A stretch of 64,000 bases of DNA, from positions 1 to 64,000 of the forward strand of contig NHNW01000001.1 of NCBI GenBank assembly GCA_002786025.1, written 5' to 3'. The stretch comes from Zasmidium citrigriseum (taxonomy: Eukaryota; Ascomycota; Dothideomycetes; Mycosphaerellales; Mycosphaerellaceae). Positions 1 to 11,676 of the stretch are shown here, in pieces; positions within the stretch are counted from its first letter, which is position 1; every line of letters starts with the position of its first letter. The translations under genes and the position numbers were made by a program. The notes beneath the pieces were generated by a model. It did not search any database, had not been told where the DNA came from, and worked only from the letters and a program-made list of their open reading frames with translations.

Positions 1-1
1 A

Positions 2-115
2 CCCTAACCCTAACCCTAACCCTAACCCTAACCCTAACCCTAACCCTAACCCTAACCCTAACCCTAACCCTAACCCTAACCCTAACCCTAACCCTAACCC
101 TAACCCTAACCCTAA
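2..115. repeat. Telomere, (CCCTAA)n
   Basis: Nineteen uninterrupted copies of CCCTAA follow a single leading A. This is the C-rich strand of the standard TTAGGG-type telomere of filamentous fungi, reading 5' to 3' from the chromosome end. There are no degenerate copies. The array stops abruptly at position 115 and is followed directly by RIP-mutated DNA, so the window begins at a true chromosome terminus. Confidence 0.99.
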
Positions 116-3100
116 ACTTATACTTTATACTATACTAGATACCTTATAAGTATCGATTAGTCGAGATAGGAAAGAGACTAATCTTCTCGGCGCGAAGACT
201 ATAAGGCTTAAAAGACGCTCTATTAGCTAAACTTTATTATAATATAATTAGCTAAATTATACGTTTATATAAGTATTATACCTTTATACTAATTATCTAG
301 GTCCTCTATAACCCGCCCTATTTAATCTAGTATTTAAGCTAAGCTTATCCCTTCTTTACTATAGCTAAGCTTAAGCGTCTTACTTATACTATATTAACCT
401 TTATAGTAGGAAAACTAAATATAGCCCTTATCCTATTCGTAAACCTCGCTATATATATTAATACTTATACTATTATCTATAATATCGTTAGAAGCGTTAT
501 CCTAGTTAACGCGTTCCCGTCTATCGAGCTATAGTAGAATTAACTACTTAAAGATATTACTATAGCGAAAAGTATAATTCGCCTCTAAACTACGAGTCTA
601 GGCCTCCTTAAACTCTTATAAACTTTATACTATAATAGTATTTATATAGTAATAAGTTATAGTAGGATAGTACTATAGCTTCTAGTTAGACTTAACTATA
701 CCCTAATCTATAACTAGCGGATCGCTACCCTAAAAGTAGGGATATATCTATAATAATCGAATATTAATATCTATTAGTACTCGAGCGAACGGTTATTCGC
801 CGTAGCTATTAATTATTACGTAGTAATCGTAGTACTACTACTTCGTAATATAATACTTAACGAGCTTAGTAATAGTAGCTTAGGAGAGGATATATTCTAA
901 ACTACTATAGGTAAAGAACTTATCTAGACCTATAGCGACTTAGGATCCGCTATAGATCGACTCGACTATATCTAGTCGTTAAATAAGCCGTATAAGATTT
1001 AACTATAATATATACGAGTCTATATTAATAAAGACGTACTACTTCGTATCGTCCTTATACTCTTATACTTTAGCTACTATAAGTAGATTTATAAACCTCG
1101 CTAGTCTCTAGCCGTCTTATCGCTAACTATATATTCTAGTCTACTACTATAGCTACTTACTTATTTCTAGCTCCTAGCTTTATTCGAGAGCGGCTCTACT
1201 ATCCTACTATAGTTAGTACTAAAGTTAAAAGGATAGCTCTTCGTTTTAAATACTCTTAGTTATAATATCGAGAGCGTTATATACTTTATAGCTATTAATA
1301 TTTTTATTAAAGTCTAAGAGAATAAGGATATAGGGCTAGCTTTTTAGCGTTATACTAAAGTAAATTAGGAGTTTTTAGAGAGACTTAGTCGCTCTAGTCT
1401 TAATTACGAGGACGATATTATTAAGGATAGATCGCTCGTCGGAGAATAATACCTACTAAGGCGATATTATAGATATCTAAGTCGTATATTTAGTAGGACT
1501 AAGATAAATAGTATCGATATAAACCCTATTTAAATAGAGCTAAAAGATATATACGATAAGAAACGATACGCTTATAACTATAAATTAGTACTATATCCTA
1601 TCGCTAGTTAGAGTCGTCTTTATATTATTAGTATATATAGGATCGATTCGGAGAGTAACTTCTCCTAGAGATACTTAGAGTAAGAGTAAACCTACTAGAA
1701 GAAACTACTTAAAAAGCGATAGGTATCGCTCTAACCTAGAATAGTAGAGTAGGACTCTTATCCTTATTAGAGAGGAGTATTCTAGATCGCTCTATTTTTA
1801 ACTTATTCTATAATTTTCTAATCCTTCTAACGCTTAAAAAGTCTCTATACGATACCTATAATCCTCTAAAATAGCTAACTAACTCGATATATACTAGACG
1901 AAGTATACTATACGGAAAGCTCGCGTTATAAGACCTTTATATTATAACTTTAAAATATTATACTATACCTTAGTATATTATAGGATATAAAGTCGGCTAA
2001 TTCTCTATAAGGTTTATACTTATCTTTTAAGAATAGATATAGCTTTCTTTAGAGCTATATACTATAGGACGCTAAGATCTAGCTTATAATAGCTAGGCTA
2101 TATAATCCTATATACTATATATATAGAGTATATATAGTTTTAGCCGCTTATAGGGCTTACGTTCTAATATTAGTCTAGTAAGCGATATAGCTACTAGCTT
2201 AATAGACCTTTACGTCTCGTAGTCTTATATCTACTTAGTTAACTTATCTTCGAACGTCCGAATTATAAGAACTTTTATATAGTACGGCGTTAAAATAGCC
2301 TAACTTAATCTTAGAGTCTTTCTTAAGTCGCTACCTTATCCTCCTAGAAAGTAAAGATTAATAATAATATATCTAATCGATTAATTAATATTATAGCTTA
2401 TCTTTTCGTCTACTTTATTATTACCTATATTTCGATTAATTAGAAGTTATAACCTAAGTTACTAGTCTATAATAGACTTATTATATAAGTTAGGTATAGA
2501 GCCGTAAACTTTATAGTTACTATAGCTTTTCCTTAACCTTACGTAATAGCTTTCTATTAAGCGTATCTATATAAGCCTTAATAGACGTATATATCGACGA
2601 TAATAATTACTACTACTTTAATACTATATATTCGAATTATATAGATAGCGAGCTTAGTTACTAACTCTTATATAGAATTAAGGCCCTAACCTATAATAGC
2701 TAAAGAACGGTTATAATTCCTAACTTCGCTTAGCTTAGAGAATAAGAGCGATCGTCGATAGCCTTACTTAGTAAAGCTTACGGCTATCTTACTTTACCTA
2801 AGCTAATAAAGACTATTATTATTATAGAAAATAGAGAGCCTACGTTAAGAGCGACTAGTATAATTTAACCTTATTTTATAAATAAAGAAGTCGTAATATA
2901 GAAGTAGAGCTATAAAGTAATTAATTTACCTCGATTATCGACGTAAGCGTATATAAAGTCGAACGTTTCGATTAATATACGAGACCTAAATAGTAGCTAG
3001 TAGTATATAGGCCTACTTAAGTTAGTATTTTAAAGAGAATATATTAATATTCGTACGCTTAAGACTCGTTCCTTTAAGACCTACCTCTATAGCCTTAAAA

Positions 3101-5559
3101 AGAATAACCTACGTATTATCTACTATATAGTCTTACGTAATAGCTAGATAATATTATAAACTAAGAAAACGATAGTAACTTCCTATACTACTTATATACT
3201 ATACTATAATAGTCCTTAAAGCGATTATTAATAGATAGATACTTCGTTACTTCGCCTTAGCTATCCGACGATATATTAAATTAGATTTATATAAAGGCCT
3301 ATAGAAGGATATTATAGAAGTTAATAATACTAGAGGGTAGATATAAGGAATATATATTAACCTATATTATATCTACTCGAAACCTATCTTATATCCTATA
3401 TTATATCTATAAAAGAGAGTTAGAGTTTAGCTACGTCGCCTAAGCTTTATCGATAAACTAAAACTTCGTTAGTTCTCGTATTCTCTAATAGCCTTAGAGG
3501 CTAATATCTAGAATCTCTAACTTTAGCGTTATTCCTTCTAGCGTCTCTAAAGAAAGCGCTAATCTACGATTCCTAATCTAAGATCCTCTATAAATACCTC
3601 TTAACTACTATTTAGTCTAGACTAAAGGTTATATCTTTTAGACCTCGACTAGAGCGCTATTTATAAGCGTAATAGGTAAAGATAATAGACTATATCTCTC
3701 GCTACTCTATACTTACTATATACGTCGGAATAGGCTAGGTCCTTCTAAATTACGAGCGCTCCTTAGCTTTATAGAATTAGTATAGTTAGTCGTATTAGTA
3801 CTATTATTATTTATAGGATAAGTAGTATTCGTCGAATTCGTTAAGTTAGTACTATTACCTATAATTAGAGGAGGAGGAGTTATACTAGGAGCTATTCTAT
3901 TAGTACTAGGGAAGAGATAATAGTAGAAAAGGTAAGTATCTTTTAGGAGTAAAGATATAAAGCTCTAGTAAGACCTAAATAGAATAGATTAGTTTATAAC
4001 TCGAGAGCTAGGGAAGGCGTAGTAATTATTTATATTACGAGCTTAATAATACTATATTATTAGCTAGGCGAGCGTAGAATTCTTTCGCGATTAGTAGTAT
4101 AGCGAAGGGAGTAAACGCTCGTTAAAGAGAGGTTAGGTAAGTAGGATAAGCTAGTAACTTATTCCTCTTAAATATTTTATTAGGTTTCGACTATACTTCC
4201 GAAGCTAGTAGTATTAGTAGGATTAGAGCGGGCTCTAAAGTAGGTTTTAGTAAGGCTTTAGGAGAAGTATCTAGGTCTATATCTACTATTATTATAATAG
4301 TACTAAATATAAAGATAAAGAGTATTAAGAAACGTATATTAACTTCTAGACTTTCGGTTAAGTAGAATAGAATAGAGTAAGGTATTAAAGGGTATAAACG
4401 GGTTTTTATTACTTTTCTAATTTTATTACGGGGTTCTTTTACTAGACTATTAATAGTATATAGGCCTCGAAGCTCTATAATTATATTTTCTATACCGACT
4501 TCGAGTATAGGTACTATATATATACCTAGCGTATACTACTAAATATAATTTATTCGTTAGGCTTCCTAGACTATATCTAGTCTCTACTACTTATAGCTTC
4601 TATTAACGCGGAAAGCTATTAGAGGCTATTAGCGAGACGGTTCTAGCGTCTATATTAATATTAGAACGCCTAATATCCTATACTTAGATAATCCTAGTCG
4701 AAGTCTAGACTTATAAGTAAATTAAAGATACTATAGACGGCTACGTTAATAGTATTCTAAGTCTAGAAAAAGCTTACGACTCTATAAGCGAGTATACGGT
4801 TTACTTTATAGAGACGATTAAGAATCCTATTAGTAATCGCTAGAATTCTTAATAGCTACTAGGCTATATTAAAAACGCTATCTCGGATATCTAAACTATA
4901 CTAAGACTTTAAATAATCTAGCTATAGGGTCGTAAAGCGGAAGAGCTCTATATCTATAAGTAAGATATATTATAGTAAAGGTTTAATATAGTATTAGATT
5001 ACCCGAATAAGAGGTAAAGTCGGAGCTATAGCCGCGATTAGTAGAGTAGGGCGCTATAGTCCTAATATAGGTAGCCTCCGACTCCCTTAAGGCTAACGAG
5101 GTTAGCTATACGCTATAGCTACTTTATTAGATATCTAGACGTAGGATACGGTACCTTAGTTAGAGCTCTAAAGTCGCTTCTATATTATCCTTTAGCGAGC
5201 GGTAGTCTAATTAAACTTATAATCTATAGCCTATTAGCGATCTTAAAACGTAGGCGCTATATAGGGTAGAGAGAAGGTTATTATAAAGCTTACGCTAAGA
5301 GCTAACGCTATAAATAATATATAGACGTACTAAAAGAACGATATTAAATAGTAATTAATAACGCTATCGGTAACGTATAATTTAGCGAAGTACGCTAGGC
5401 TCTCGTAGGACACTTCGATCGTATACTAGAGGAAACTTAAGGCTAGTAACTTCGAAGAAGCGTTTAGTACCTAGAGGTCTAAAGTTAGTAAGATCTTAGA
5501 GTCGCTCGTAAGACGTTAAGCTTATACGACGGACTCTAGTCTAGATTATCTTTCTTTCT
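116..5559. repeat. RIP-destroyed subtelomeric DNA
   Basis: About 5.4 kb in which the dinucleotides CA and TG are almost absent on both strands, while TA is very frequent and CG, CT and CC persist. The first CA I notice is near 5411. Because TG is missing there is no ATG and no TGA, which is why no open reading frame can start here. This is the expected signature of repeat-induced point mutation (CpA to TpA on both strands) taken nearly to saturation. The original content was probably repetitive, either a transposon or a subtelomeric gene family. I tried reading TAG/TAA as former CAG/CAA/TGG. Roughly 1320-2370 can be read as one long frame, but with TG absent any frame looks open this way, so I assign no family. 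Confidence 0.93.
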
Positions 5560-6669
5560 ATAGTAGTAGTTTAACTCCGCCTACTTAGAAGTACTTCTTA
5601 GATAGCTCTTTAATAGAGCGTAATAGTAGCTAATATCGTCGAAGAAATATATCTCGCCCTTATCTAATATAAGAGCGGCGGTAATCGAATAGATACTCGT
5701 ATCTCCCTAGCGTTCGTAGAAGAAGCCTCTAGATTAATCGAGATAGGTAAAGAAGTTATTATAAGCTTTACTTCGAAACTATTCTAAGCTTACGATCTCG
5801 AAGTTGTCCTAAAAGTAGTAGTAATTCGACGTCTTGCTACTATCTTCCGAGATAAAACTTAAATAATTGTTCTTACTAATATATTATAGATAGTTACGTA
5901 TAAATACTTTAACGTAGGTCTACAAACTTAGGACTATACCGCTAATCTTATTAAACGAGATAACGAAGCTATACTTCTTACCGTTCTCGGCTATAAACTT
6001 AAAAGGGTCGTACGGAACGTCGTAGAGTAACTCGATGTCTAGCTCTACTCTCTAGTACTAGTCGTACTTAACTACTAGTAGATATTAGTAGAAGAACCCG
6101 GACTAATATCGACATATGTAACGATATAACTCGCTAGCAGCGTATAGAATATCTCCTCTTACGTCTAAATCTTGTCTTTCTAATTCTACGAACTACTAAT
6201 CCAACCTACCGGGGTAACTCTAATGCTAAACGTTAATCTTACCGTACTTTGCTCGACCCGATGTTGCTACTATAGTTGCGGTCTTGAAATCCTGCGTGAA
6301 GTCTTCGTCGTTGAGAAAGACCCAGTCGTAGTGGTGGTGGCGGTTGAACCGGGTTTCGATGTCGTGGATGCTGTTGAGCATGCCTTCAAGTTCACGGTTT
6401 CGGACAAGCGAAATGAAGGCAGCTTTTATTGATGTTGGAACCTGCTCTGTCTTGAGGGATACTTGGGCGGCTTCCGAGCTTTTGAATTTCGCTCTTGACG
6501 GGTTGTGAGGTCGAGGAGATCTCGTTGCGGCCGTTTGATGTGGGCCGGATCGAGGCAAATCCTGAGGTGATCGTTGTGTCGAAACATGGCTGAAGGCGCT
6601 GAGCAGAACGAAGAACAGAAACGTCGTCACGATGGCCTGTATCGCACGAGAACGTCCTGTCAGTCCCAT
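5560..6669 (-). pseudogene. KRE2/MNT1-type alpha-mannosyltransferase (GT15), RIP-truncated
   Basis: The family is made of Golgi type II enzymes that add mannose to protein and lipid glycans. From the ATG at 6669 the first 147 codons are intact: a short cytosolic tail, one membrane anchor (AIVTTFLFFVLLSAF), a stem, then GT15 motifs such as AAFISLVRNRELEG and YDWVFLNDEDF. At 6228 the frame hits TAG. Reading on in the same frame through 5.6 kb, the rest of the GT15 domain is recognisable but RIP-altered: YDWYWR reads YD*Y*R (about 6050-6066), a YDPFKF block near 6010, and GFFYERW reads GFFYER* (about 5708-5727). Every stop sits at a Trp or Gln position, and His and Cys often become Tyr. The 3' end is uncertain. 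An upstream in-frame Met exists at 6798, but 6669 lies just before the anchor. The intact stub could at most make a protein without a catalytic domain. Confidence 0.9.
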
Positions 6670-7137
6670 TTCACCGACAAAGTTGCAGAGGTCTAGGAGA
6701 GTCTCGCTTGAGAGTAATGGCCTCTGCTGCTCCAACTCGGGGACGACGTTTGACGTGGTATCGTAGACCCCACCTGCAGTCCTCAACACGAGAGGCATCT
6801 CTCCTCGTGTGGCGTTGACGTGGCTGCCGTGAGCATGCAGGACAGCTCCGAAAGTTCAAGAGCTCTGCGCGGGAGTGACTCCGTCTTGCAAGAGCTCTTT
6901 TAGGCGACGAGACTTGGTATCATCGCTACCAAGGATTGATAAAATCCTCCCGCAAGTGGTATGATGGGCTGGAACAAGTCTTCAGCAAGCCGCAATCCCA
7001 CGATGGCAAGCGGACGTCTCCAGCTTCAGACGGGCGTTGCATGATCCGAGAGTTGGACCAGGCAGTACTGCTACACGAAACTGAGGTCTTCACATCTCGA
7101 CTGTTCGAGCCAGGAGTGCAGTCTCACTTTAACATCA
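6670..7137. promoter_or_regulatory. Intergenic, divergent upstream region
   Basis: This 468-bp gap separates the broken mannosyltransferase (minus) from the acyltransferase (plus), so it holds both 5' regions. CA and TG are present at ordinary frequency, so RIP did not reach here. I see no convincing TATA box, repeat or RNA gene. Confidence 0.4.
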
Positions 7138-8685
7138 ATGATCACCATGGCGAGGTTGTCGACAGTATGGCACGCACGAAGAACGTCATTTTTCTCCCGC
7201 AATCGAGGGCTTCCGGCCGACATCGAACACCAGCACATTTCCTCCGATGCTGGAGCAAAGGAAACATCCAATGCACGCACGAATCGAGCAGAGTATCTCG
7301 ATGGTCTCCGAGGTCTTGCAGCGCTCCTTGTACTCCTGCACCATACCACACCTGACTTTACTCGTGGCGAGCACGAGCACGGCTTCGGGCAAGATGGAGT
7401 GTATTGGCATCTTACATCTCTTCCATTCATCCGCCTGATCTGGAATGGAGGCAACGCCGCTGTACCAGTCTTCTTCATGATCAGCGGATACGTGCTGAGC
7501 ATTGGACCTCTCCAGAGGTTGCACGACGACAAAGGGCCTGAGGTTCGACGGGGTCTGATTGAAGCCGCTGTGAAAAGGCCATTCCGACTCTTTGCACCAG
7601 CATTTGCCATCACACTTCTGCAAGTGATCCTGCTGCATGTTCGAGGACTTTGCATCAACGATCCAGGCATGCCTCCTTTTCCTCGCGACAACCTTCTGGA
7701 CGAAGTGGATTCCTTTGTGGCTGATCTGACATACTTCAATCCGTTCCGCAATACTGAGGACTCGCCGCGTTTCCCGTACAACGGTGTCATGTGGACTTTA
7801 CCCATCGAGCTGAGAGGTAGTCTCTTCTTGTACAGCTGTATGCTTGTTCTCTCGGTCGGCGGGCTCGCAGGGGCTAGAGTCAAGGCTGCCACGGCGATGG
7901 CTTCGAGCATTCTTGTTGGAGCAGCTATTGTCCTTCAGACGACTTCCGACTGGAGCACCGTTTGCTTTGCATGGGGAATGGCGTTAGCCATGTGTGATAT
8001 CTGGCCAGTCGAGTCATGTCTCCATGACTGCGTACAGCACATATTCAAGAAATGCCGAACAGCAACGCTCCAAACCTGGTCCTCCAAGGCCATGCGACCA
8101 CAACGACATCGTTGGTCTTTGCTTCCAATCAAGACACAGATGTTCGCGCACGTTTGCTTCTTCGCTGGATGCTATCTGCTCTCTGAACCTGGGTATCCGC
8201 ACTACAGATGGTACTCATCAAACACACCGGGATGGAGATGGCTTACACAGCTGATTCCCTCGGCATACGATGATACACGTTTCCACCGCTACTGGACGAC
8301 AATTGGCTCACTGCCTTTCCTATACGCAGTACTCCGTACTCGCTGGGTACAGAAATTCTTCTCCTCGAAGCCGCTGAAATTCCTCGGTCGCATCAGCTTC
8401 GCACTCTATCTCATCCACCTACCCTGGAACCGTATCTTTACGGATCGCATCAAAAGTTTTGTGGGCGGGTACACGAATCCTGCGCTGGAAGGCAGTTTCT
8501 GGGACCATCGAGTCGACATCTCCGATATGGGTCCGCCGGGTCTGAGCCCGAGATTTCTTGTTGCCATGACGGTAATCCTTCCAAGTATCATGGTTTCAGC
8601 GTGGTTGGTGACCGTTACGATCGATGAGCCCAGCGTCAGAATGAGCAAATGGATTGCGAAAAAGATGGGTATTGGCAGGCGGTAG
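7138..8685 (+). CDS. Acyltransferase-3 family membrane protein
   Basis: Predicted multi-pass integral membrane O-acyltransferase of the acyltransferase_3 (OafA/NodX/YrhL-like) family, 515 aa in one exon. The family hallmark YLDGLRGLAALLVLLHH begins near residue 53, where the HH pair is the presumed catalytic site. It is followed by VFFMISGYVLS, the usual second conserved helix, and by further hydrophobic helices to the C-terminus (for example FLGRISFALYLIHLPW). Family members move acyl groups from acyl-CoA to sugars, lipids or secondary metabolites; the substrate here cannot be told. A second ATG at 7147 sits in a better context (caccATGG), so the real start may be three codons later. The gene is first in the intact island and divergent from the RIP-damaged mannosyltransferase. 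Confidence 0.9.
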   Translation: MITMARLSTVWHARRTSFFSRNRGLPADIEHQHISSDAGAKETSNARTNRAEYLDGLRGLAALLVLLHHTTPDFTRGEHEHGFGQDGVYWHLTSLPFIRLIWNGGNAAVPVFFMISGYVLSIGPLQRLHDDKGPEVRRGLIEAAVKRPFRLFAPAFAITLLQVILLHVRGLCINDPGMPPFPRDNLLDEVDSFVADLTYFNPFRNTEDSPRFPYNGVMWTLPIELRGSLFLYSCMLVLSVGGLAGARVKAATAMASSILVGAAIVLQTTSDWSTVCFAWGMALAMCDIWPVESCLHDCVQHIFKKCRTATLQTWSSKAMRPQRHRWSLLPIKTQMFAHVCFFAGCYLLSEPGYPHYRWYSSNTPGWRWLTQLIPSAYDDTRFHRYWTTIGSLPFLYAVLRTRWVQKFFSSKPLKFLGRISFALYLIHLPWNRIFTDRIKSFVGGYTNPALEGSFWDHRVDISDMGPPGLSPRFLVAMTVILPSIMVSAWLVTVTIDEPSVRMSKWIAKKMGIGRR

Positions 8686-9576
8686 AGAGATGTTGTCGGG
8701 ATGGTCACTTATAGCGAACGGACGCATCATCAAGGATCTCGAAACCTCGTCGTGTCGTAATTTTACACAGTGATGAAGATTTTGAGGCTTCCCGGGCCCT
8801 TGAGTCTTTAGTGCCTGGCCAAGACTCCGCCATCGTGCCGTGTATGCGATCCTCCATAGAGTGTAGCTATATCCACCTTCGATGTAGCTTTGTGACGGGT
8901 CTTGCGGTGTTGTTGCTGTCGGTGATGCTTGAACACAGAGATCTGCTTAGCATGGCGTTGCCGTGTAAGGCTGTGGACTACGTTGGAAAGGAGTTACGTA
9001 GTAAAGCAATATATCGTTAGCAACGACAACAATGAACATGTCGTTGCGTATCAGACGGTAACAAGCGTCGTAAAGCCCTATTTTCCTAGTTGCGGATCAA
9101 AGCATCCGATTTCCCGATGAGCTGGTCGATCCAAGTGCACACCAAGGCTGGGCTGACATCGAGAATGCATGCTACCGTCACAACTCCCCACTATAGCTTC
9201 ATCTCTTATCCTATCGTTGCTTGAGTACGTGAGGGACGGACCAAGATGCATGCGCAAGTGTACGCCTGCTCCAAGGAGCGCTGCGAAGTTGCGAGGAGAC
9301 AACAGGCCTCAGCCCTAAGGCACGCAGCAACGCCTACAGAATCATTCGCGACAAAGCGCAGTACTTACGGTTGCGACGGGATATCGTGGAGATTGGGGCT
9401 TTTCGCTGATTCTGACAAGATCACTTAAACAATCAACCAATGTCATCCCGCGACAATGATATTTGATGATTCGAGAGCTCACACTGACCATCGTAGCTTT
9501 TCTCATGCTCGTCCTCGCCACTCGCCTGTTTCGAAACTCTCAAGTCGTCCATCCACCAAGGCTCAGCTACTCCAAA
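8686..9576. other. Intergenic region, no gene seen
   Basis: About 890 bp with normal dinucleotide composition. Several overlapping open frames of 60-75 codons exist on both strands, but none shows a domain, signal peptide or repeated composition, and they overlap one another. I see no RNA gene or repeat. It should contain the terminator of the acyltransferase and the promoter of the following gene. Confidence 0.5.
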
Positions 9577-10065
9577 ATGGCCACCACAGCTTCGATTCCA
9601 GTCGTCTTAGTCGGCCAGCTTCCTTCAATTGCACAAGGCGTAACAGACGCACTCAAGCCAGCCTACGAAGGTCCGACATCCTTCACATACATCAGATCTC
9701 TCGCTGACTTTGATGTAGTCATCCACACCTCAACCTCGATCAACGATGCCAGCGTCGAATTCTCTCGTCTCCTAAGGAGCGAATCTATCACTCCGACCAA
9801 CAACATGGGCACTCACAACTTCGCCGCCCCACCAAAAGCGGCGCTCATCGGTCGGTCATTCTGCGGCCAGTCTGATGTCCAGCAAATGCGGGATGCCTGC
9901 CGAGCAACGGGGAAAGAGATCTCATTCATTGTACAAGGGCCGCCAAGCTTGGGAACGGCGTTTGGACCTGGGTACGCCGAAGCAATTGCGAAGAACTTGA
10001 GAGGCTTGCTGGATGAGATGCGAGATACGGGAACGTTGGGAAGGGATGGTGTCTTTGAGTACTGA
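9577..10065 (+). CDS. Small conserved fungal protein, function unknown
   Basis: A 162-aa protein if translation starts at 9577 (ccaaaATGGCC, a strong fungal context). An in-frame ATG at 9463 would add 38 residues including a hydrophobic stretch, so an N-terminal anchor cannot be excluded. It opens with a strand-rich segment (IPVVLVGQLPSIAQGV), has a central AALIGRSFCG block and ends DGVFEY. This layout matches an ascomycete family of about 150 aa that I remember as starting with a beta strand, ending in a tyrosine and having no assigned function. The gene converges on the 2OG oxygenase, with only 18 bp between the two stop codons. Confidence 0.7.
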   Translation: MATTASIPVVLVGQLPSIAQGVTDALKPAYEGPTSFTYIRSLADFDVVIHTSTSINDASVEFSRLLRSESITPTNNMGTHNFAAPPKAALIGRSFCGQSDVQQMRDACRATGKEISFIVQGPPSLGTAFGPGYAEAIAKNLRGLLDEMRDTGTLGRDGVFEY

Positions 10066-10083
10066 CGTATTTGAGTGCTGCCT

Positions 10084-11276
10084 TCACGAAGCATCTGATA
10101 CAGTCTTCGAATTGACCGAGTCTTTCCTTACCTTGTTGAATTCCCTCGCTTTCCCATATGATGACCGGTACGAGCCACCAACGCAATCACTCACGCTGAT
10201 CGGGGGATACTTGAGCTCTTCTCCTTCACTTCGACAGTTCGGCAGACAGTCAATGACGAAGTCTGGGTTTCCGCTGTAGAAGAATGGCACTGAGTATCGC
10301 TCTTTGCCGCTTTTGTTTATCACCCGATGCAGATTCGATATGTATTTATCGTTCGACCATCGCTGAAACATATTGCCGAGGTTGACGACATATGCGCCCT
10401 TGACTGGCATCACCTGTCCCAACTTGTTAGCAAGAGTTGATTCGGATCTTGGCTCGTACTTACATCAATCCACTCGTTGGTAGTCTTCTCGAAAACTTGA
10501 AGCCCGTCCACTTCATCTTGCATCAAGAGCGTAATAGCTCCAAAGTCAGTGTGCGCACCGATACCTCGAGCCAGCCTTTCGTCGGAGTCGCCTGGCTGCG
10601 GAGGGTAGTGGAGGTAGCGTAGTGTCGCAACGGCGCCATTCGTGAAGTCGTTGAAGTAGTCTTGGCTCAGATGCAACGTTTGTGCGATGACTGAGAGGAC
10701 ATCTCCTGCCAGACTGTGAAGGTGGGAGTAGTACTCCATAGATACCTCTCGGAACTTTGTAGCCTGCGGGAAGTCCTTTGGCCATTGGTTTGGTCCCGAG
10801 TTGAGTTTCTTGCCAATGAAGTATGGATGCTGTCTCGCGATCTCCTCTCCAACATAAAAGCCTTCTTTCAGATCAGGCGCAGTTCCAGCTTCGAGAATTT
10901 GGGAGCCGATATTTTCATAGCCGCGATTCCATGTTGTGTTGTCTACCCGGCTCGTGAGAAACCAGGTCATATGTGCACTTGCTCGAGGCTCTCACCTTTG
11001 TGCACCTTCTCTTTCTCTTTTTGAGGCAAGGAAAAGAAGGACTTCACGGCAAGAAGTAAATCTTTTTGCAGCTGAGCTGGCACTCGGTGGCCGACGATTT
11101 GGAAGAAACCATTTCGAAGACAACATTGTCGTACATCTTCGATCAACTTCGCTTTCGCAGCAGACTCATCGTCGTAGAAAGCTTTCATTGATCAGCAAGC
11201 TCCATATTGAGGGGTGAAAGCTCATGAACGAACCGGAGAAGTCCAGAATAGGCGGAGCCTCTGCTCGGTTTGACAT
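10084..11276 (-). CDS. 2-oxoglutarate/Fe(II) dioxygenase (IPNS-like)
   Basis: A 345-aa member of the isopenicillin-N-synthase-like 2OG-Fe(II) oxygenase superfamily, soluble and iron dependent, oxidising a small molecule that cannot be identified. Exons: 11234-11276, 10996-11181, 10464-10942 and 10084-10413; the introns are 52, 53 and 50 nt with GT-AG ends and add to an exact frame. The N-terminal DIOX_N part begins with PPILDFS, normal for the family, which supports the tiny first exon. Iron ligands are visible as HTD in GAHTDFGAITLL and the later H in NLHRV. The co-substrate R-x-S motif follows as RYSVPFF. The gene is divergent from an MFS transporter across 400 bp, an arrangement common in small metabolic clusters. 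Confidence 0.93.
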
Positions 11277-11676
11277 ATCTTGTCTCCCGTGGATTTCTGT
11301 CAGGCTTTTGCCTTTCGACCCTTTGGCAGATAGTAACTGGGCTATACATGGCCCTTTACAATTGTCAATCAGTAAAGGTGGGAACTGCCCACTTTTGATC
11401 GGGAAAAGATGCCGCAGGGTGTATGTGCGAGTGGACGCAAGAGGCTATCTTATCGTTAACCCAGGAGCTCCCACTGATATGCCTCCCACCTTTGGATTTG
11501 AGGTAGCCAAGCAAACGATATTCTGATAGTAGGTGACAATGTTGAAAGAAGGTCAATGCGGCATGTTCCATATATGTTTCTCAACCATCTTCCAGCACAC
11601 CAAATCGTTCAAGTTCACCGAACGGTCATTCTGCGACGTTAACGGATCATCTTTCGCTATAGCTTGACAGTAAGCC
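11277..11676. promoter_or_regulatory. Bidirectional promoter, dioxygenase / MFS
   Basis: A 400-bp region between divergent start codons at 11276 (minus) and 11677 (plus). No other gene fits here. Its shared position suggests joint regulation of the oxygenase and the transporter. I cannot point to a specific operator. Confidence 0.5.

Noticed and set aside
1320..2370. A possible long relic gene (for example a telomere-linked RecQ helicase) in the left RIP arm
   Set aside because: Reading TAG/TAA as former Gln/Trp codons opens almost any frame because TGA cannot exist here; I found no helicase, transposase or reverse transcriptase motif that I could defend.
7071..7910. A 279-codon minus-strand open frame
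   Set aside because: It is antisense to the acyltransferase, whose family motifs are clear.
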